From Spodoptera frugiperda (lineage: Eukaryota > Arthropoda > Insecta > Lepidoptera > Noctuidae): a stretch of DNA of 64,000 bases. Position 1 is the stretch's first letter. Each line of letters begins with the position of its first letter. The notes beneath the pieces are model-generated. The model searched no databases and had not been told where the DNA came from. It saw nothing but the letters and a program-made list of their open reading frames with translations. The stretch covers positions 7,785,788-7,849,787 of the forward strand of contig NC_064217.1 of NCBI RefSeq assembly GCF_023101765.2, given 5' to 3'. The translations under genes and the position numbers were made by a program. This document shows, piece after piece, positions 19,926-33,684 of this stretch.

Positions 19926-21259
19926 TACCGGGAGGCTGCTGCTGTACTCTGCTCGTATATTTAACACATTTATTTGCACTACAAGTCGCTCTATAGATAT
20001 ATTTTCCAAAGGAAGTGAGAATAGGTACTTTCGACCTCGGTTATGATTAAAGAAACATTGTTTACACTGAGAACGTATCGGAACATCATTGAGGCGGTTG
20101 TGTTGATTCGAAATTATTAAAAAAACTTGGGTATACAGACTGAAATTTTTGCAATGTATGAAAATAGGCTCAACCCCTATTCTAGGAGACGTGTAACAGA
20201 TATGAGGTATGGTATTGCCATTGTGGTCAGATGTTATCTGCGTCAATACCGGATAAGACAGTTGGGTGGGTAATCTTAAGGAGTAAGTTCCTACATCTTG
20301 CATTATTTAATAAAAAACTGAAATTCAATCGTAAACTTCTCTCAATTATCAAGTTGGGTAACTGTCTGTAGAGTTGCATATCTACCTAGAATATCTATGT
20401 AGGTACGTTGCTAATGAACTAGATATCCAGACCACCAACACCAAGGTACTTATAGTTGATTTGTTACAATAGATAAACAACTTTCCTTCCAAATTATCGA
20501 CTGAAGTTTATAAAACTATCAACAAAGAACACCAGTTTTCTAAATTCTCTAATGCAAAAATTTAAATTATCCTGAATGATTTTCACCTCAATAAATCCTT
20601 AGGCTTTCAACCGCACATACAAATAAGAATGTGGGTTCGAGTATACAAAACAGATCCAAGAATAAAACTGAATATTTCGACCACACTCGATTATACCCAC
20701 TTACCTAAACATAATACAGAATCAATCGATATAAGAACAACTGTTAGCTCTAAAACGCTCAAATCGATTACGGTTGAGTTTATTTTGCTTGTCAGAGTAC
20801 ACCTGTGCTACATCCGCGGCCACAGATATAGATCCCATCATTACAGAGCATCGGCACGCCGCGCCCGCTTACATTGTTTACTCGATAAGTATCAATGATC
20901 TGTGGCGAACGAAATTATTATGCATGTAAGTAGCTATACCTAGCTACTAATTATAGCGTACCCCGCCAGATGTGGACGATGTAATCGACAGTTTTATTTA
21001 AAATATTCTCAACGCTGTGTGTAGCTGAAGAGCCATTCAGGATTTTTTTCGCTAGCCGACTGTTTTGGTGTAAGAAAATACGACTGTTTATTTTAGAAGT
21101 TTTCTCTTATTTTATTTTTCCCATTATTTTTAATTTAGATAGGATTTTATAACAGAAATCTTCATTAATATTCTGTATATAATAGTTACCTACCCATGCA
21201 ACAAAGTTCCTACATCATTTACACACAATAAAATTAAACTATTATAAACCGCTTTGCAA

Positions 21260-21475
21260 AAAGGGCAGTCACATTAGTGCGGCAAGGATTTCATGGTCGA
21301 TATCGGCTGAGCATAAATCAGCAATATAGTTTAGAGTCAAGCAAGATTGGTGTCAGTCGCCCGCGGTTGGCAAACGCAAAGCCAATAGGATCAAAAGATT
21401 GGCTCGAGAACGTATTGCTTGGCACACGTGTGAAATAGTGTGAATTATCTGCCGGCTGGGGGAGCTCTAAATCAT
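21260..21475. promoter_or_regulatory. Candidate regulatory island
   Basis: About 215 bp of balanced composition in an AT-rich surround, without repeat hallmarks. It contains paired CCAAT-like phrases ('aaagccaataggatc', 'aagattggctcgag') and an E-box/CACGTG-like 'cacacgtgtg'. Conservation cannot be tested here. Confidence 0.25.
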
Positions 21476-22159
21476 AGCTATGGTTTATTTACCAATCATG
21501 ATATGTTTTATGATATCCGATAATTTGCGGATTCCTGATCATTTTCTTTGCAAAATTATTTTCGTTCTTATACAACTAGACACCTATTTATTGTGTGCAG
21601 ATATCTTACTTACCTAGTTTTCATCAGTTATTTTAGTAATAAATTATAATCTCATCCATTATAACGCGGTCTGGAAAGAATAACTTAACAGTTTACACCA
21701 ATCTTTCAGGATGTTGCAGTCGTAAAACATTTTTATATGATTTACCAAATATTTACTTTGAACCGGCTGACCCTCGGCAGAGCAAGACAATGAATAGTTT
21801 GAACGATTTAACTTCATACGAAACAAATGAGAAATATTGTAAACAGTAATTTAAAAAGTTGACAGGTTTTATTATTACCTACTCCAGCAACTTCATTACC
21901 AAAATTACTGGACAGTAAAAAAAAAAGCGATGTGTCCCAATTTGTTTTGAAATCTGCGCATACTTAAGTAGCAATTGAAAAATAATAAACTTATATTATA
22001 ACATGTGGGAGCAGTTAATTACGCAATTGTTTTTATAATAAGCATCATATTTAACGATATTATTCTCCACATGTAGCTTGGACCAATTGTACCACGGAGT
22101 ATGAAATGATAAACTTTTGTTAAGTAAGAAATAATTAAGTAAGATTAACTACAATAATT

Positions 22160-22470
22160 GTAGATGGCTCATTTTTATGTTAATGTCTATATTATAGATT
22201 ATTTTAAAATATTAGACCCGTATGTTTTATTTTCTTACTGAAAGAAATACCTACTTTCTAAAATAAATCGGTTTGAAATATCGCATAACGTCACTTCTAG
22301 GTACATTTTAAATGACGTATTTGCTCCCACTCCTAAACTTAGGTTCGTTTTATCTAAGTATTGTTATCTTACATGGCAAAATAAAAAAAAAAATCGTGTC
22401 CAATATTTTTTAATTACTTAACTGACGGACTAAATAGTTTGTTAAATTTTCATACCCAGTTATCATCCCA
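22160..22470. mobile_element. MITE family A, copy 1
   Basis: Shares long blocks with 50,168-50,484: 'agattattttaaaatattag', 'gctcccactcctaaactta', 'tatctaagtattgttatctt' and 'aactgacggactaa'. The two halves are imperfect inverted repeats ('aaaatattagacccgta' against the reverse of 'cgtgtccaatatttttt'). Ends are diverged and the boundaries approximate. Confidence 0.75.
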
Positions 22471-22806
22471 TCATCATATTCTGCTTTTGAAACGTATTTA
22501 GATTCATGTTTCTTCCACCACAATAGCTATTCAAACATCTTAAACAGTGTAACGCAGTGGCGCCTACAATGTTTACCAGAACTTGAATTAAAAACACGAT
22601 AATCCGGGAATCAAACAGGAATAGCAGTGTCGACGGGTGTTCCAAACGACTTCCTTATACGATCGCCATTCTAATTCAACACATTTTCCGGAAATCACAT
22701 CTTGGGAAGATATATTAAGTCTGCTGTTGTTTGTGAGATAGTAAAATCGTCATTAATGTCGATACTACTGAGTTACGTTGGAACGGATTCGAATCCAAGT
22801 ACAATA

Positions 22807-23046
22807 GGATAGTTTCCTACTAGTCACACTCAATACTTTTTTCGAAACGTCAAAAACTATATTATCTATGGATTTTGTATGAAATAGTGCGTTATGACGT
22901 CATCAGATTTTTGCGTCAAACAGCACAGTTATATTTCTAAAAAACTAGCTAATAAAATAAATCAATGAATGAAAGTGTGATTGTTTTTGAATATTTTATT
23001 GCAGTGAAAAGTCTAAACTTTTTATTTTTGACGTAGGAAACTACCC
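22807..23046. mobile_element. 240-bp MITE with 14-bp terminal inverted repeats
   Basis: The left end GGATAGTTTCCTAC (22,807-22,820) matches the reverse complement of the right end GTAGGAAACTACCC (23,033-23,046) at 13 of 14 positions. There is no coding sequence. The target duplication could not be fixed, so the superfamily is open. The interior has 'tatgacgtcatcagattttt'. Confidence 0.75.
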
Positions 23047-23400
23047 AATTAGGCCATTGGTATCGAAATAAGTGTATCAATAAACACAGGATCCTTCGGG
23101 AGCGTTGTCCGTTCACTGTATTTTGGACGAGTATCCTTTATTTATAGATTTGTGATTGTTATATTTGAGTTTCTTTATTGTAGTTGTAATGACTTTTATG
23201 ATCCTCTTGTGGATAAATATACAAAATTTGTGTTTGTTACAAATATTGAGGCGAGATGTAAACATTGGGTGGCTATCTAAGATAGAATGTTAGATACAAA
23301 TACTTAGAAATGCTAACTTGCAGATCGGATGGTTGGAAGCAATCTGAATCTAGCAGATTTTTATAACTTACATGTAACACATAACTGCTAGGCTATTCAG

Positions 23401-23560
23401 TTCTGCAGTCCGCCTAACGGGTTACCAGTGCCAGCTCGAAAAGCAGGAGTAGAGACTGGGTGGTTTTTAGACAGTAAGAGTCTAACACTCCCTTTCGCCT
23501 CGCCGCTCAAGGTGGGATAAGTCTTTGGATGAGTTCCCCCCCAAAGGGCTATTTCCTTTC
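23401..23560 (+). repeat. Lepidopteran SINE (plus orientation)
   Basis: 'aaaagcaggagtagagactg', 'ggtggtttttagacagtaag' and 'gggataagtctttggatgag' followed by a C-rich 'ttcccccccaaag' end. Same family as 16,733-16,865 (minus) and 51,880-52,060. Confidence 0.75.
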
Positions 23561-24622
23561 AATTAGAAAGATTGAAGTGAACTCGATCGCGGTCTGCCAT
23601 GTCAACAGTCGGCTGATGTAACAGAAAAGTTATATATTGTAGACAAGTGCAAAAAGGTACTTCGTCAAAATCAGTCACCAGTTTACGTAACCCTACTTCG
23701 TATATATGAAACAAAACTTAATAATTATTACCTATATCAATTTATAACATTACCTACATATGCGTACATATTTATAAGTGACATTTGATATTAATTATCG
23801 CGGTAATTATTACTAAGAACTCGTGTTCTTATTTGCAAATTAAATACACGCCCAACTAACAATTTTGCCCTATAACCAAACCTTATATCTCAAAAAAGCT
23901 GGGTAAATGATGTATAAAGGTTTTGGTGGTGACTGATTGTTGTGTAAAAGCGTTTGACAACACAGTTTGGCTCTATAAGTTTATATAGCAAAAACGACCT
24001 ATTAATAGTTGATGTAAAGGTTTACTTCACGACTTTATATAGCTGTTATAGTCAGGCGTTATAGCAACCTCCATTGTGACTAGTATACAACGATTGAACT
24101 TCATAACAGTTTTAACTGTCACCCTAATGCGCCTAATTTGCGCAATAAAGGTTCGAAACGAACTCCTATGTGTCGTTTGTTAAAGTAGAGATGACAACTC
24201 AGGAATAGGACGATATTACGATATTGAGGGTTTTAAGATCATCGTTACAGTACACAGTAATATAGTGGGCACAAAAAGTCTACATCGGAGTGATTTGGTG
24301 ATACAGCTGAGATTCAAATTATATTTATATAGCTTAATTGTCTTATAAAGGGTTGTTAATGCCCATTATAGCTGTAGTGATAAACTTATATCACAAATAC
24401 ACTTTTTAGAAGCAGATTGTTTTTTTATAACTATTATAGTTCCTCTATTACACAACAGTACTATAACGGAGATCTTATGTGTTTTAAAACATTATTATTG
24501 TGTATAAAGTTAGGCTAGCAATGCTTTTAAATGATAATTCCGTTTTGTAAAAGCACTTCTGTCGCTCTTCTACAACAATATTGACATTTTGATTCAGTGT
24601 AATTAATGCGACAATATTTTTA

Positions 24623-24790
24623 TCTATACTAATATTATAAAGCTGAAGAGTTTGTTTGTTTGTTTGTTTGAACGCGCTAATCTCCGGAACTACTGGTCCG
24701 ATTTGAATAATTATTTTTGAAGACCCAATTATATAAAATGGTTCCGTACAAAATACAGTTCATGTCAGTGATGAAATGGAGAATAATTCA
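24623..24790 (+). mobile_element. Helitron 5' end
   Basis: Begins TCTATACTAATATTATAAAG after an A, then GTTTGTTTGTTTGTTTG and 'ctaatctccggaactactgg', the usual 5' end of lepidopteran Helitrons. The matching CTAG 3' end was not found downstream in the expected place, so the copy is truncated or interrupted by the SINE remnant at 24,933. Confidence 0.65.
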
Positions 24791-24932
24791 TTTGTGGACA
24801 GCGATTTCAGGTGTGACAGTTTTTCAGATTGTTTGATTGATTCAACTGAAAAAAAAACCAGCAACTACGAGATGGTTTGAAGCATTGGGCTATTAATTAT
24901 AATATTTCACACGAAGCAATAAAAAGTCTGCC

Positions 24933-25022
24933 TCGTTGGTCGAGTGGTTGCAAGTGCGACTGCCGGGCAAGGGGTCTCGTGCACCTCTGCCTACCCCTTC
25001 GGGGATTAAAGGTGTGACGATA
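24933..25022 (+). repeat. Internally deleted SINE: tRNA-like head fused to tail
   Basis: 'cctcgttggtcgagtggttg' and 'aagtgcgactgccgggcaag' (head with A box) run straight into 'gtgcacctctgcctacccct' and 'aaaggtgtgacgatatg' (tail). The B box and body seen at 18,779-19,091 are missing. Confidence 0.75.
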
Positions 25023-25082
25023 TGTATGTATGTAGTTATACTTCTCTGACGTCATACGTAGTACCTACACAGATTTATAAAC

Positions 25083-25273
25083 CACTAGCAAACCCAGCGA
25101 ACTCCGTTTCGCCAGCAATGATTATCCCTGTTTCCTGTTTTTCTCTTGATTATTTCCTGAATTTACTCTGCTATAAACCTCATGGAGCCCGAGACCTTTC
25201 CAACGAATGCAAAACCGTGGAAATCGGTTCGTGAGTTCTGGAGTTATAGCGTCAGGAAGGAAAACCCGACTTA
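25083..25273 (-). mobile_element. Helitron-like repeat B, copy 1
   Basis: On the minus strand it runs from 'aagtcgggttttccttcctg' to 'cgctgggtttgctagtgg', ending CTAG-T. The same sequence lies in plus orientation at 48,688-48,879. The interior 'ttggaaaggtctcgggctcc' matches between copies. No open frame. Confidence 0.7.
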
Positions 25274-28200
25274 TTTTTATATTATAGATAACATTTATTC
25301 ATTAACAAAAGTATTCATCATATTTATGGAATAAGGACAAAAAATAAAACAAAAATAACAAACAAGCTCAAAAGGAACCCTAATTTCATGTAATGGTGGA
25401 TGTAATCTATCATAATGAGTACTATAGTAGAGTTAAGGAAGCTGGAACTATGTTTATAACTTAAAATAAGAAATTATTTTAGTAAAAGCTCATTAATTCG
25501 AAGGGGGCATTCAAATATGTCGTAAATCCATACATAGTTTATCAGTAAAATTACAGTCGCACAACATTTTCCTCGTAAGAGACGAATAATTCGATTAAGT
25601 ACAAAATAATATCTTAGTCACCACGATACCCCGTCACTTTTCTTATTTTTTTATTTCTCTTCTAAAACACTGAGACACTGCAGCGACGTGAACGAATGTA
25701 AAATGAATGAATGATGAATTTTAGTGATGTAATGGAATCATGAACTCTTTTACAGTACCCAAAAACACTTTAGTAGTGCTGCGGTGGCTTATATATCACC
25801 AAATAGAGATTGCGTTACTGTAACATCAACTGCAACGGGCCAAAATTGTCATGCCTGATACCCTTATAGTTCTACTTTAACACTGAATGGAGATATAATT
25901 GCGCCACTTTCTTTGTAGATGCACCTTCTTTGGCCTTTTATTTGACCACCGTTTAGTTTTTACAAAACGTTCTATGGCCTTCTATAAAACTAACTTTTGT
26001 TGGTTGGGCGATGTCTGACAATATTTCTATTTTATGATTTTACAAGACACGGCTACCGTAACATTTGTGTAAATAAATATATCAGAACATTTATAGCTAG
26101 CTAATAAGGCTAGCTAAGTACTTCTTGTAAATTATACTTTGGTAATTATATTAATCAGATTAACTCAAATGATTGTTTTGCATTAATTTAAAATGAGGAA
26201 AATTTTAGAAAGCTTTCCTAATCGGTTAATGAAGAGCAAACTCAAGAAAACTCCTGAATCGATTCTGCCAATTTCAATATTCCATTAATTCTTCCTTTAG
26301 GTACATTCCAAAAGAAGATAAACATTGGGAAACAGACAGAGCCACTGGGTCACTTTCTATACGATTTTATACCTCTCATCTATTCCATCAACCCTTCAAC
26401 AAAAAATCTACTAAAAGCCCCATAGTTTAAAATTCCTAAAAGATTATCAAAAAAAATATTGATACGAGATAATTATTTATACAAATACGCTGTTTCATAT
26501 TGGGTGTCTGTGTCGCAATAAATATTAAATATCGACGCCGTTAAAAATATCCCCTTACACTTTACGAGAGCGGCCGTCGACATGTTTACGTACGGGAGAA
26601 GGCTATCAATTCAGTTTTTTCATTCGACCTTACGATATAGGCCTCCTTGCACGCAAGCTTTCTCTTAGCACTGAATGCTATACTGTTATGATTGGCGTAT
26701 TTAATTATGTATGAAAAACGATGCTTCGTACACGAAATTTAAATAACTAGAGGTCGCCTGCTCGAATTCAACCGAAATTGTGATTAATGTCGGTTGATTT
26801 GAGTTTAATTTTACGTGTGACTGTATTGATTAACACTATGATTTTGCGTATGGTGGTCAATAGGTTATTTATTCAGAGGTCTATCGATACTGAAGTCACA
26901 CGGCTAGTCTACAGGAGTTTCATGATTTTGAGCAAAAAGATGGGATCTAGTTTCGTCTGAAGATGGTAAGAAGGTGAAGATTCTAATTTTATAATCAATT
27001 AATTATAATAGCAAAATTCTTATTTCAAAATTATTCATTTGTTTTAAGGATATTAAACGTTAGTGTTTTGTTCAAACACTAACAAACACAAAACAAACTA
27101 AAGAATTAACAGTGCATATTTAATTTCTTATTTTAAGTTTACATTACATATAATTCTATTTATGTATATTATGTAGGTATTTTTAGACTGCCTATGAATA
27201 TATGCAACACTAGAAATAACCAAGAAATTACTGAAAAGAAACACAGTTAATACACAAAAAATAACCTCCCTCCGATATCAAGCAACCAGTACACAATCAG
27301 GTACACAAATTGAGCAAAATTAAATCTATAATATTTATTATTAAATGTAAATGTGTTTGCAGTGATATCTAGCTGTTGCATTGCGCGTTGGGTTCAGCTA
27401 AAGTTTAGAACTCAGAACATAAATCCAAAGGACAGCGAGTATTGTTTGAAGCGATATAAATTGAACATTTCTGTCTCTGTTTGATGTTACGTAGGCTGTA
27501 TTATCTAGCATCCCACAGAATAATACGCGTCTCCAATTAGGAAATTCTATTCAAAATGTCACGTTAACTGTGAACTATGAATGAACTTATAGGGTAGGTG
27601 TGGTAATGTCTTTTGTTCATTTTAATTATAAACCTAACTCCGTAATATTATAGACAATTTAACTAATATTATACTTAATACATTTCCTTGCTGGTATCAA
27701 AACTGACATCCTTTGCTCGACAGTCGCCAGACGCATATAAGATCACTTGACCAACAACACAGTCAATGTTATGGCATTATCTCCTAAATTGCGTGTTTCA
27801 AAGAAAGACTATCAAAAACAGCGAATCTTCATTAGCTCGGAAGCCAAGCCTGCGTTCACTCGACGTATGAATCTTTATTCATAAAAAGCTGAAAACAAAT
27901 AATAACAACAAATTCTTGATTAACTAAATCATCTTTAAATATCCAATACTTATAAACTATCCAATCTACTCTCTATGAATCATACCAAGTTAAGAAGCAG
28001 TTCATCAAATCTCCCCCATAAATCCCGTCTCACCTATGACACACATTGTTACCAAGTAGGGGGGGAGACATTAAACAGCTGATAAATCTCTTCGGATCGC
28101 CCACGACCTTTCGAACACATATTAATATTTAATTGTAGGCGCGATATCATCACGGCGCGCATAACTAACTGTTAATAAAGTGTATTGTTGACTTGAATTA

Positions 28201-29816
28201 TCCTCATAAGTCTGCCGAACGAGCCTCGGATCACGGGGGGCTATTTTCATATACAGATTTACGGACCAAGATTGTTCGTAAGTAAGCACTTTATTTGTGT
28301 TGATTAAAAACCCATAATCTTTACTAAGTGTTTACTTTTTTTTCTCTGTAACTTAATACTTGTATTCTCGCAGATAAAGAATCTGCATCGACAATTAAAT
28401 ATCTTTAAAAATATTCTTAAATTCTACTCAGGTGCTCATAGACTTGTTTTCCAACGCCAACGTGATCAAATATTAGAATCGATAAAATTTTATGTTTCCA
28501 GATATTTTGTAATTAGAAATCAATAAAAATCAGTAAGTATTCGGTTTCCTGCTGCGAATTACCTATGTCTCATCATATTTAATTTATTCGAGTTTTTATC
28601 GATATTACAGCCGCTTTTGCAATTTTATATTGGTTGGTGTCATTTTAACAAGTTATAAGTGTTTGGTTTCTTTGTATTAGTTGCTATTTGCCAATAAAAT
28701 TCTATACTTTCTCCTATACATATCGGCGAGTTTGTTCAAAAAGGTTTATATTCCCTCATTTGCTCATTTACCCACTCATTACCTAATTCATACACTCACT
28801 TAGTGTGCCCCAGTACTACCTCATAAAAAAAATGTGAGGGTTGAAATACTATCGAAATTTGAGAATACAGGCCCATAGAGACTGCGGTACTTGGATGTCG
28901 CCCGGGGAAATGCTTTATATCGAGGCATAAGCTCGCGCCCAATAAATGCAATAAATAATACCGCGTCGTGTGAGACTCGCCACGGATCCCATAACAACCG
29001 CCTTAAATATCTGTTCCTGTACGTAATAAAACAACCTGACAAAACATTATTCCAAGCTAATTGGTTCAGTATTCTGAGTTTTGTTTTATTGATATTCACT
29101 TTTCTGTTTTTAGTTAGATTTATGACTAATTTATTGATTTGATGCGTGCGCGTGTTCCAACCTGTAGCATTTTTGGCAACTAAGTAAGTACGGGTAATTT
29201 CAAGTAGAAACTTTTATTGTATCTTATGTTTAAAATTATTTACATTTACCTAAATCTTTGATATGAATGCTTCTGTGCAAATACCTGTCGCTCTAATCAA
29301 CAATACTTCAGAGAAACACAACAAGGTCCGTAGAACAATAACTTTTATTCTGATGCTAACACAGTAGCTTTTGCAATGAAACGAAAATTTTAAAAATTAC
29401 CATAATATATTAATTTTATAAACTTAATTATTTAAATGATTTCGATTTCGCGTAGAAGTTAATTAATATTCAACGCCATACGGATGGCTTAAATTTTATT
29501 GTGACTAGATAATAATGATTTAGGATATTAGTATGGGAAACGTGTGATATTTTAAATTAGTCTCAGGTATTCATCTGTATCGAAGCGACGATTATCTAAA
29601 ACAATTTTCAAGTTTATTGAAAAGGAATGCGTGCGATTTGATCAATTCGAGTGGTCATTTTGAGGTTCTTTTCCAAACAGGTTAACGGTAGACCCCTAAA
29701 AATATATAAAAGCCGATAACCGTACATCACTTTTATTAGTTCCGATAAATAACACGAATAACTTTCCGATGTGATCGATTCTAATGTGTTGTTGTATTTA
29801 TTGTAATTAGGAGCGC

Positions 29817-29851
29817 GGACCGGCGCGGGCGCAGGCTCGCGCGGTCCGCTA
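29817..29851. repeat. GC-rich inverted repeat in an AT-rich surround
   Basis: GCGGACCGGCGCG and CGCGCGGTCCGC form a stem with one bulged base around the loop GGCGCAGGCT. It lies in a ~70-bp GC island (29,811-29,880) that contrasts strongly with both flanks. It has no recognised family. Confidence 0.6.
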
Positions 29852-30519
29852 GCGGCTGCTCTCGTGTGGCGCGCCCATCAAATGTATAAACTGTTTATTA
29901 AGAACTAATAATATTTGCATAATCGCCTTTTAATACTATATTCTATATGAAATTCAATATTAATAGGTCGTTAATAATTGAAATTAGCTTGATACACATG
30001 TATTCAATTAATTTTTTATAATAATAAATGCACAAAATCATTAGATCCAATCAATAAAATATTATTAATAGATGTAGGAATTGATATCGCATTAACTAAG
30101 TGGGAAAAGGAAATTGTTTTTTTATTGCTACGCCAAGAACCTACGTTGGCATAGGAATGGAGATTTCTTTAGCTATTTTTCTTTAATTTTATACATAGTG
30201 GTATTAGTTTTATCGAGTCTCTGGTAACCATTAAATGATTTTGATGTTTTCTGATAATTAGTTTCAACATTCCCAGGAACATTGATTGCATGATGATACG
30301 ATTTTACATTACATTAGTCATAATTTATTAAACTGCATCAACGAAAATCATCTTTAAAAACCGTTTAATGACTTGAACCAATAATTTGAAGAAGCAACAG
30401 CCCAGCAGAACGATAAAAACTTCAGACAAATCTAGCATAAACTGGACATATATTGAGCAATAAAATGACCTATTACTACTCGTATAACCAAAAAGCCAAA
30501 CCTTACAAAGTTTCTAACC

Positions 30520-30735
30520 AGCTCAAACCGATCGCAATCCACGGAATCGGCATTTACCCGCGTAAATTCAGATCGTGCACGTTGCAAAAAAGGTGCACAA
30601 CAAGTAACAAAGGTTGTTGGGGTGTAAATCACAATAAAAGTCCGCAGAGACGCCTGCGAGGCCGGCGGAGGCCCGGAGACGAATTATGATTGCCGCGGGA
30701 CGCTCGTAAAGCACCCGGGTAACAGACTGTACGGT
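30520..30735. other. GC-richer island, non-coding
   Basis: Balanced composition ('gagacgcctgcgaggccggc', 'gaccgtgcccgggacgctcg'-like sequence around 30,645-30,720) in an AT-rich surround. Open frames of 66 and 78 codons on opposite strands show no family likeness. Regulatory or an old repeat; undecided. Confidence 0.25.
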
Positions 30736-31889
30736 GCACTCAATTTCGTACTGTGTATTTAATTAATTAATGAGAAAATGCTCCCATGTTGTGTCGGATT
30801 GATGGAGTAGTTTCACGCGTTCATACTAAAATGAGGATGGTTTCTTTTTTCACTTAGTGTTTTCTAAGTAATGTTGGGTAAGTTATATAATGTCTAAGGG
30901 ATTCTTCTGTTTTGTTCGGATGACGTTTAGTAACGAAAAAAAAAGTTGGCATTCATTTATAGAACTTCAACTTCGCCTGCTAAGATTCTCTCCTCAGCAC
31001 GACCGTAGACATGGCACCTGCTACTACTACCCATTTCACCATTTCTTCATTTATCACACTGCAGTAGTCACACATAATACTATGCAAACTAAATTGTCAA
31101 TTAGTGGTGGTGTGGCAGTACCATAATTTGTTCGTGCGCGTGTGAGGGTGAGCTCACTCCGAGTCCCCGTATCTCTTGTGCTTATGTCATTTCTTTGGAA
31201 GCAACCAACATAAAAATAATTTAGTAACGGCTCAATGATCGATACTCTTGTAACGCCTGTTTTCGAATTTTAATTGCTTATTAGCTAGATGAATTACATT
31301 TTAAAAGGTATTTTATATATTACCTTTTTGTTTTTGATTTAACGAGCTGTTTATGTCTTTTTGGAACATGTTCGGAACCAGGGTTGGGTTAGTGGAAATT
31401 AATACAAATTATGTTACACCTACATGAAGACAAGGCAGATGATATTAATTATTAAGAAACAATTGTGAGCTTTTACGTTCGTTTTTTAGTTTTAAAGCAT
31501 TTTCTGCCCGTACTGAAGCAATTTTATAGATTTTTTAACAGATGTGAAGATGGGACCTGAAAATGGTTACAGGTGCATTTCATATGCACAAGCTAATAAA
31601 AGCTGTATTAGAATTTGCATTCAAAGTGAAGAAAATTATGACTACGCAACTTATTCGATTTCATTCATCCTAAAACATTCATTTACGACAAAGTTTATAG
31701 GAAACCTTTGCACAAGAAAACCCTATAACAATCCACACAGCTTTCTAAACTACAGCCACACTACATAAATTGGAAACATTTTCATAGACTATGGAATTTG
31801 GACAAACGATCGTAACAAGGTTAATCGTAATAAAGCATTACCAAAAACGGTTTCACAAATGATCACCACTTCCTCAATATTGTTGTAGG

Positions 31890-32045
31890 CGTGTACGACT
31901 GTTGTGGATAAGATGGTGACCCTACACGGTAAAGAGGGGGACGTGAGGTGTCCGGCGCGGGCGCAGCGTGCGATAAAGCAAGGCGCCGCGGGGTCCCTGG
32001 ACCTCCAGCATGGCGGAACTGGTGGCGGACCTTAACGTGGACCTG
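31890..32045. other. GC-rich patch with a minus-strand open frame
   Basis: About 155 bp of high GC directly abutting the SINE at 32,053. The minus strand is open for ~60 codons ('VRHQFRHAGGPGTPRRLALS' and onward to 'YPQQSYTPTTILRKW'), but the frame only starts inside the SINE, so the predicted start is spurious. It could be a remnant exon, a regulatory island or repeat. No family recognised. Confidence 0.3.
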
Positions 32046-32052
32046 GCCAAGT

Positions 32053-32260
32053 TTTTTTTTTGTTTTTAAATAAACGTTGCCCCACACTAGGATTTTCTCC
32101 TGTGTCGTGGGTGCGTTTACAAACATACAATTTCACATGCACATGACACCCAGACCCGAAACAACAATTTGTGGATCACATAAAGAGTAGCTCCGTGCGG
32201 GAATCGAACCCGCTACACGTTGCGCGGTAGCCAGTTGCCCAACCACCACGCCAACGTGGT
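32053..32260 (-). repeat. tRNA-derived SINE (minus orientation)
   Basis: On the minus strand the head has 'accacgttggcgtggtggtt' (A-box region) and a clean B box GGTTCGATTCC (plus 32,200-32,210). Then comes the body 'tgatccacaaattgttgttt', 'cgggtctgggtgtcatgtgc' and 'gtggggcaacgtttatttaa', ending in an A-rich tail. The body after the head and the unpaired acceptor ends show it is a SINE and not a functional tRNA gene. Confidence 0.85.
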
Positions 32261-33684
32261 GTGAGGAATTCTCTTGCTTGTTTGGTTATTCAGTAGTTGT
32301 TTTAGGATTTGGCAAATTTCTGTATGTGCCTCATTACTTAATGTTATACGTACCGCTTTTATTTGGTTTCAGTTTTCGAGATTTCAGAATTGTTGCAAGT
32401 TGAACTTTATTATCGTCAAGTTAAATCCGTGTAATTTCAGCTTCAAATATAATTTCAGAATACGAACTGCACATTTGCATTTGCACACAAGGATTCAATT
32501 AATCGTTTGCCAAAATTTATTGTCAGATTGTAAACCTTCATGTCAAACTTTCAGTTCAAGGTCCTTATATGCAGTTTATATGCATCAAATACATTACAGT
32601 GATTATTGCAACAATTGATGAAGGCACATAATTTGACCATTTTATGAGGAGTTTATGAAACAATATTAACGCGAATAAACAAAGGCAGTATGGTTTATAT
32701 ATTCCGAAAATAAATCCGCGGCGTATCCACAACATTCCATCTTCAATTCTCGCGCCCACCGCACCGTGTAAATAATAATTAATTTTATTGTAAATGCTTA
32801 TATTTTATTGCAGGATTTGTCAACAGAGTGCGCGATGTATTTTGTTGCCTGAGATATTTATTGTTAGTTTCTTAATGTAATGCCTAAGTGGGCATGTGGC
32901 CATACATGAGTGTTGCAACTAGTGACTATCTATGCCAGTACGTGTTCACTGTATGAGCATCGTGCCATTTTGAATTGTAATTTGTTGGTCCCGCGTTCAT
33001 AATAATAATTCATAGTCCGATTGGCGTATTATATGACGGTGTGCTGTGTCTATTTGCTTAGGTACTTACCTATAAAAATATCGTATTTTTTGGAATACTA
33101 GCATCCATCAGCATATTCTTTTGCAGGCTATGTAAAAAAAATGTTATACAGATATTTTTTTCGAAATCTAACATCCTATGCTGCTCAGCCTATGCTTCTG
33201 CTCGCTATAAAAAAATGTTGTTGTTATTCTAAAGTTATTTAATTGTAATCTCAACTCCATTAAATCCTTCTTAATTATTATTAAACAAAATTCTGGAGTT
33301 AAGAACTAATATTATAATTATTTTTATGATATAAAGTAAGAAATCTAAAGAATTTGAAAACTATTACATCACCACAAAACTGAGTAAGATATTCAGCGTC
33401 ATTTCTAATAGAGTTAAAGGAAAAAACGTACAATTAAACTTTTACATACATTGTCAACAATTACATGGAATGAAATTATCTAAACATCAATACTTAAAAG
33501 GAACTCTGACTGAGTTAAGATATTTCTAAGCAACATCAGTATGCAAATAACACCTATTAGAGTTATAAGTTATTAAAAATAACACAGCAACAATTATAGC
33601 TGAACATAAACGCAGTAATGTTTTTTAATTCCCTATTACCGAAGAATGCCATCCAACTCCCATTTACATAGGAACTCTTTAGAT

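Noticed and set aside
20629..20898. 89-codon plus-strand frame
   Set aside because: No family likeness, no splice context, composition of translated AT-rich spacer; not called.
32187..32260. Possible functional tRNA gene
   Set aside because: Good A and B boxes, but no pairing acceptor ends, and a SINE body and A-rich tail follow directly.
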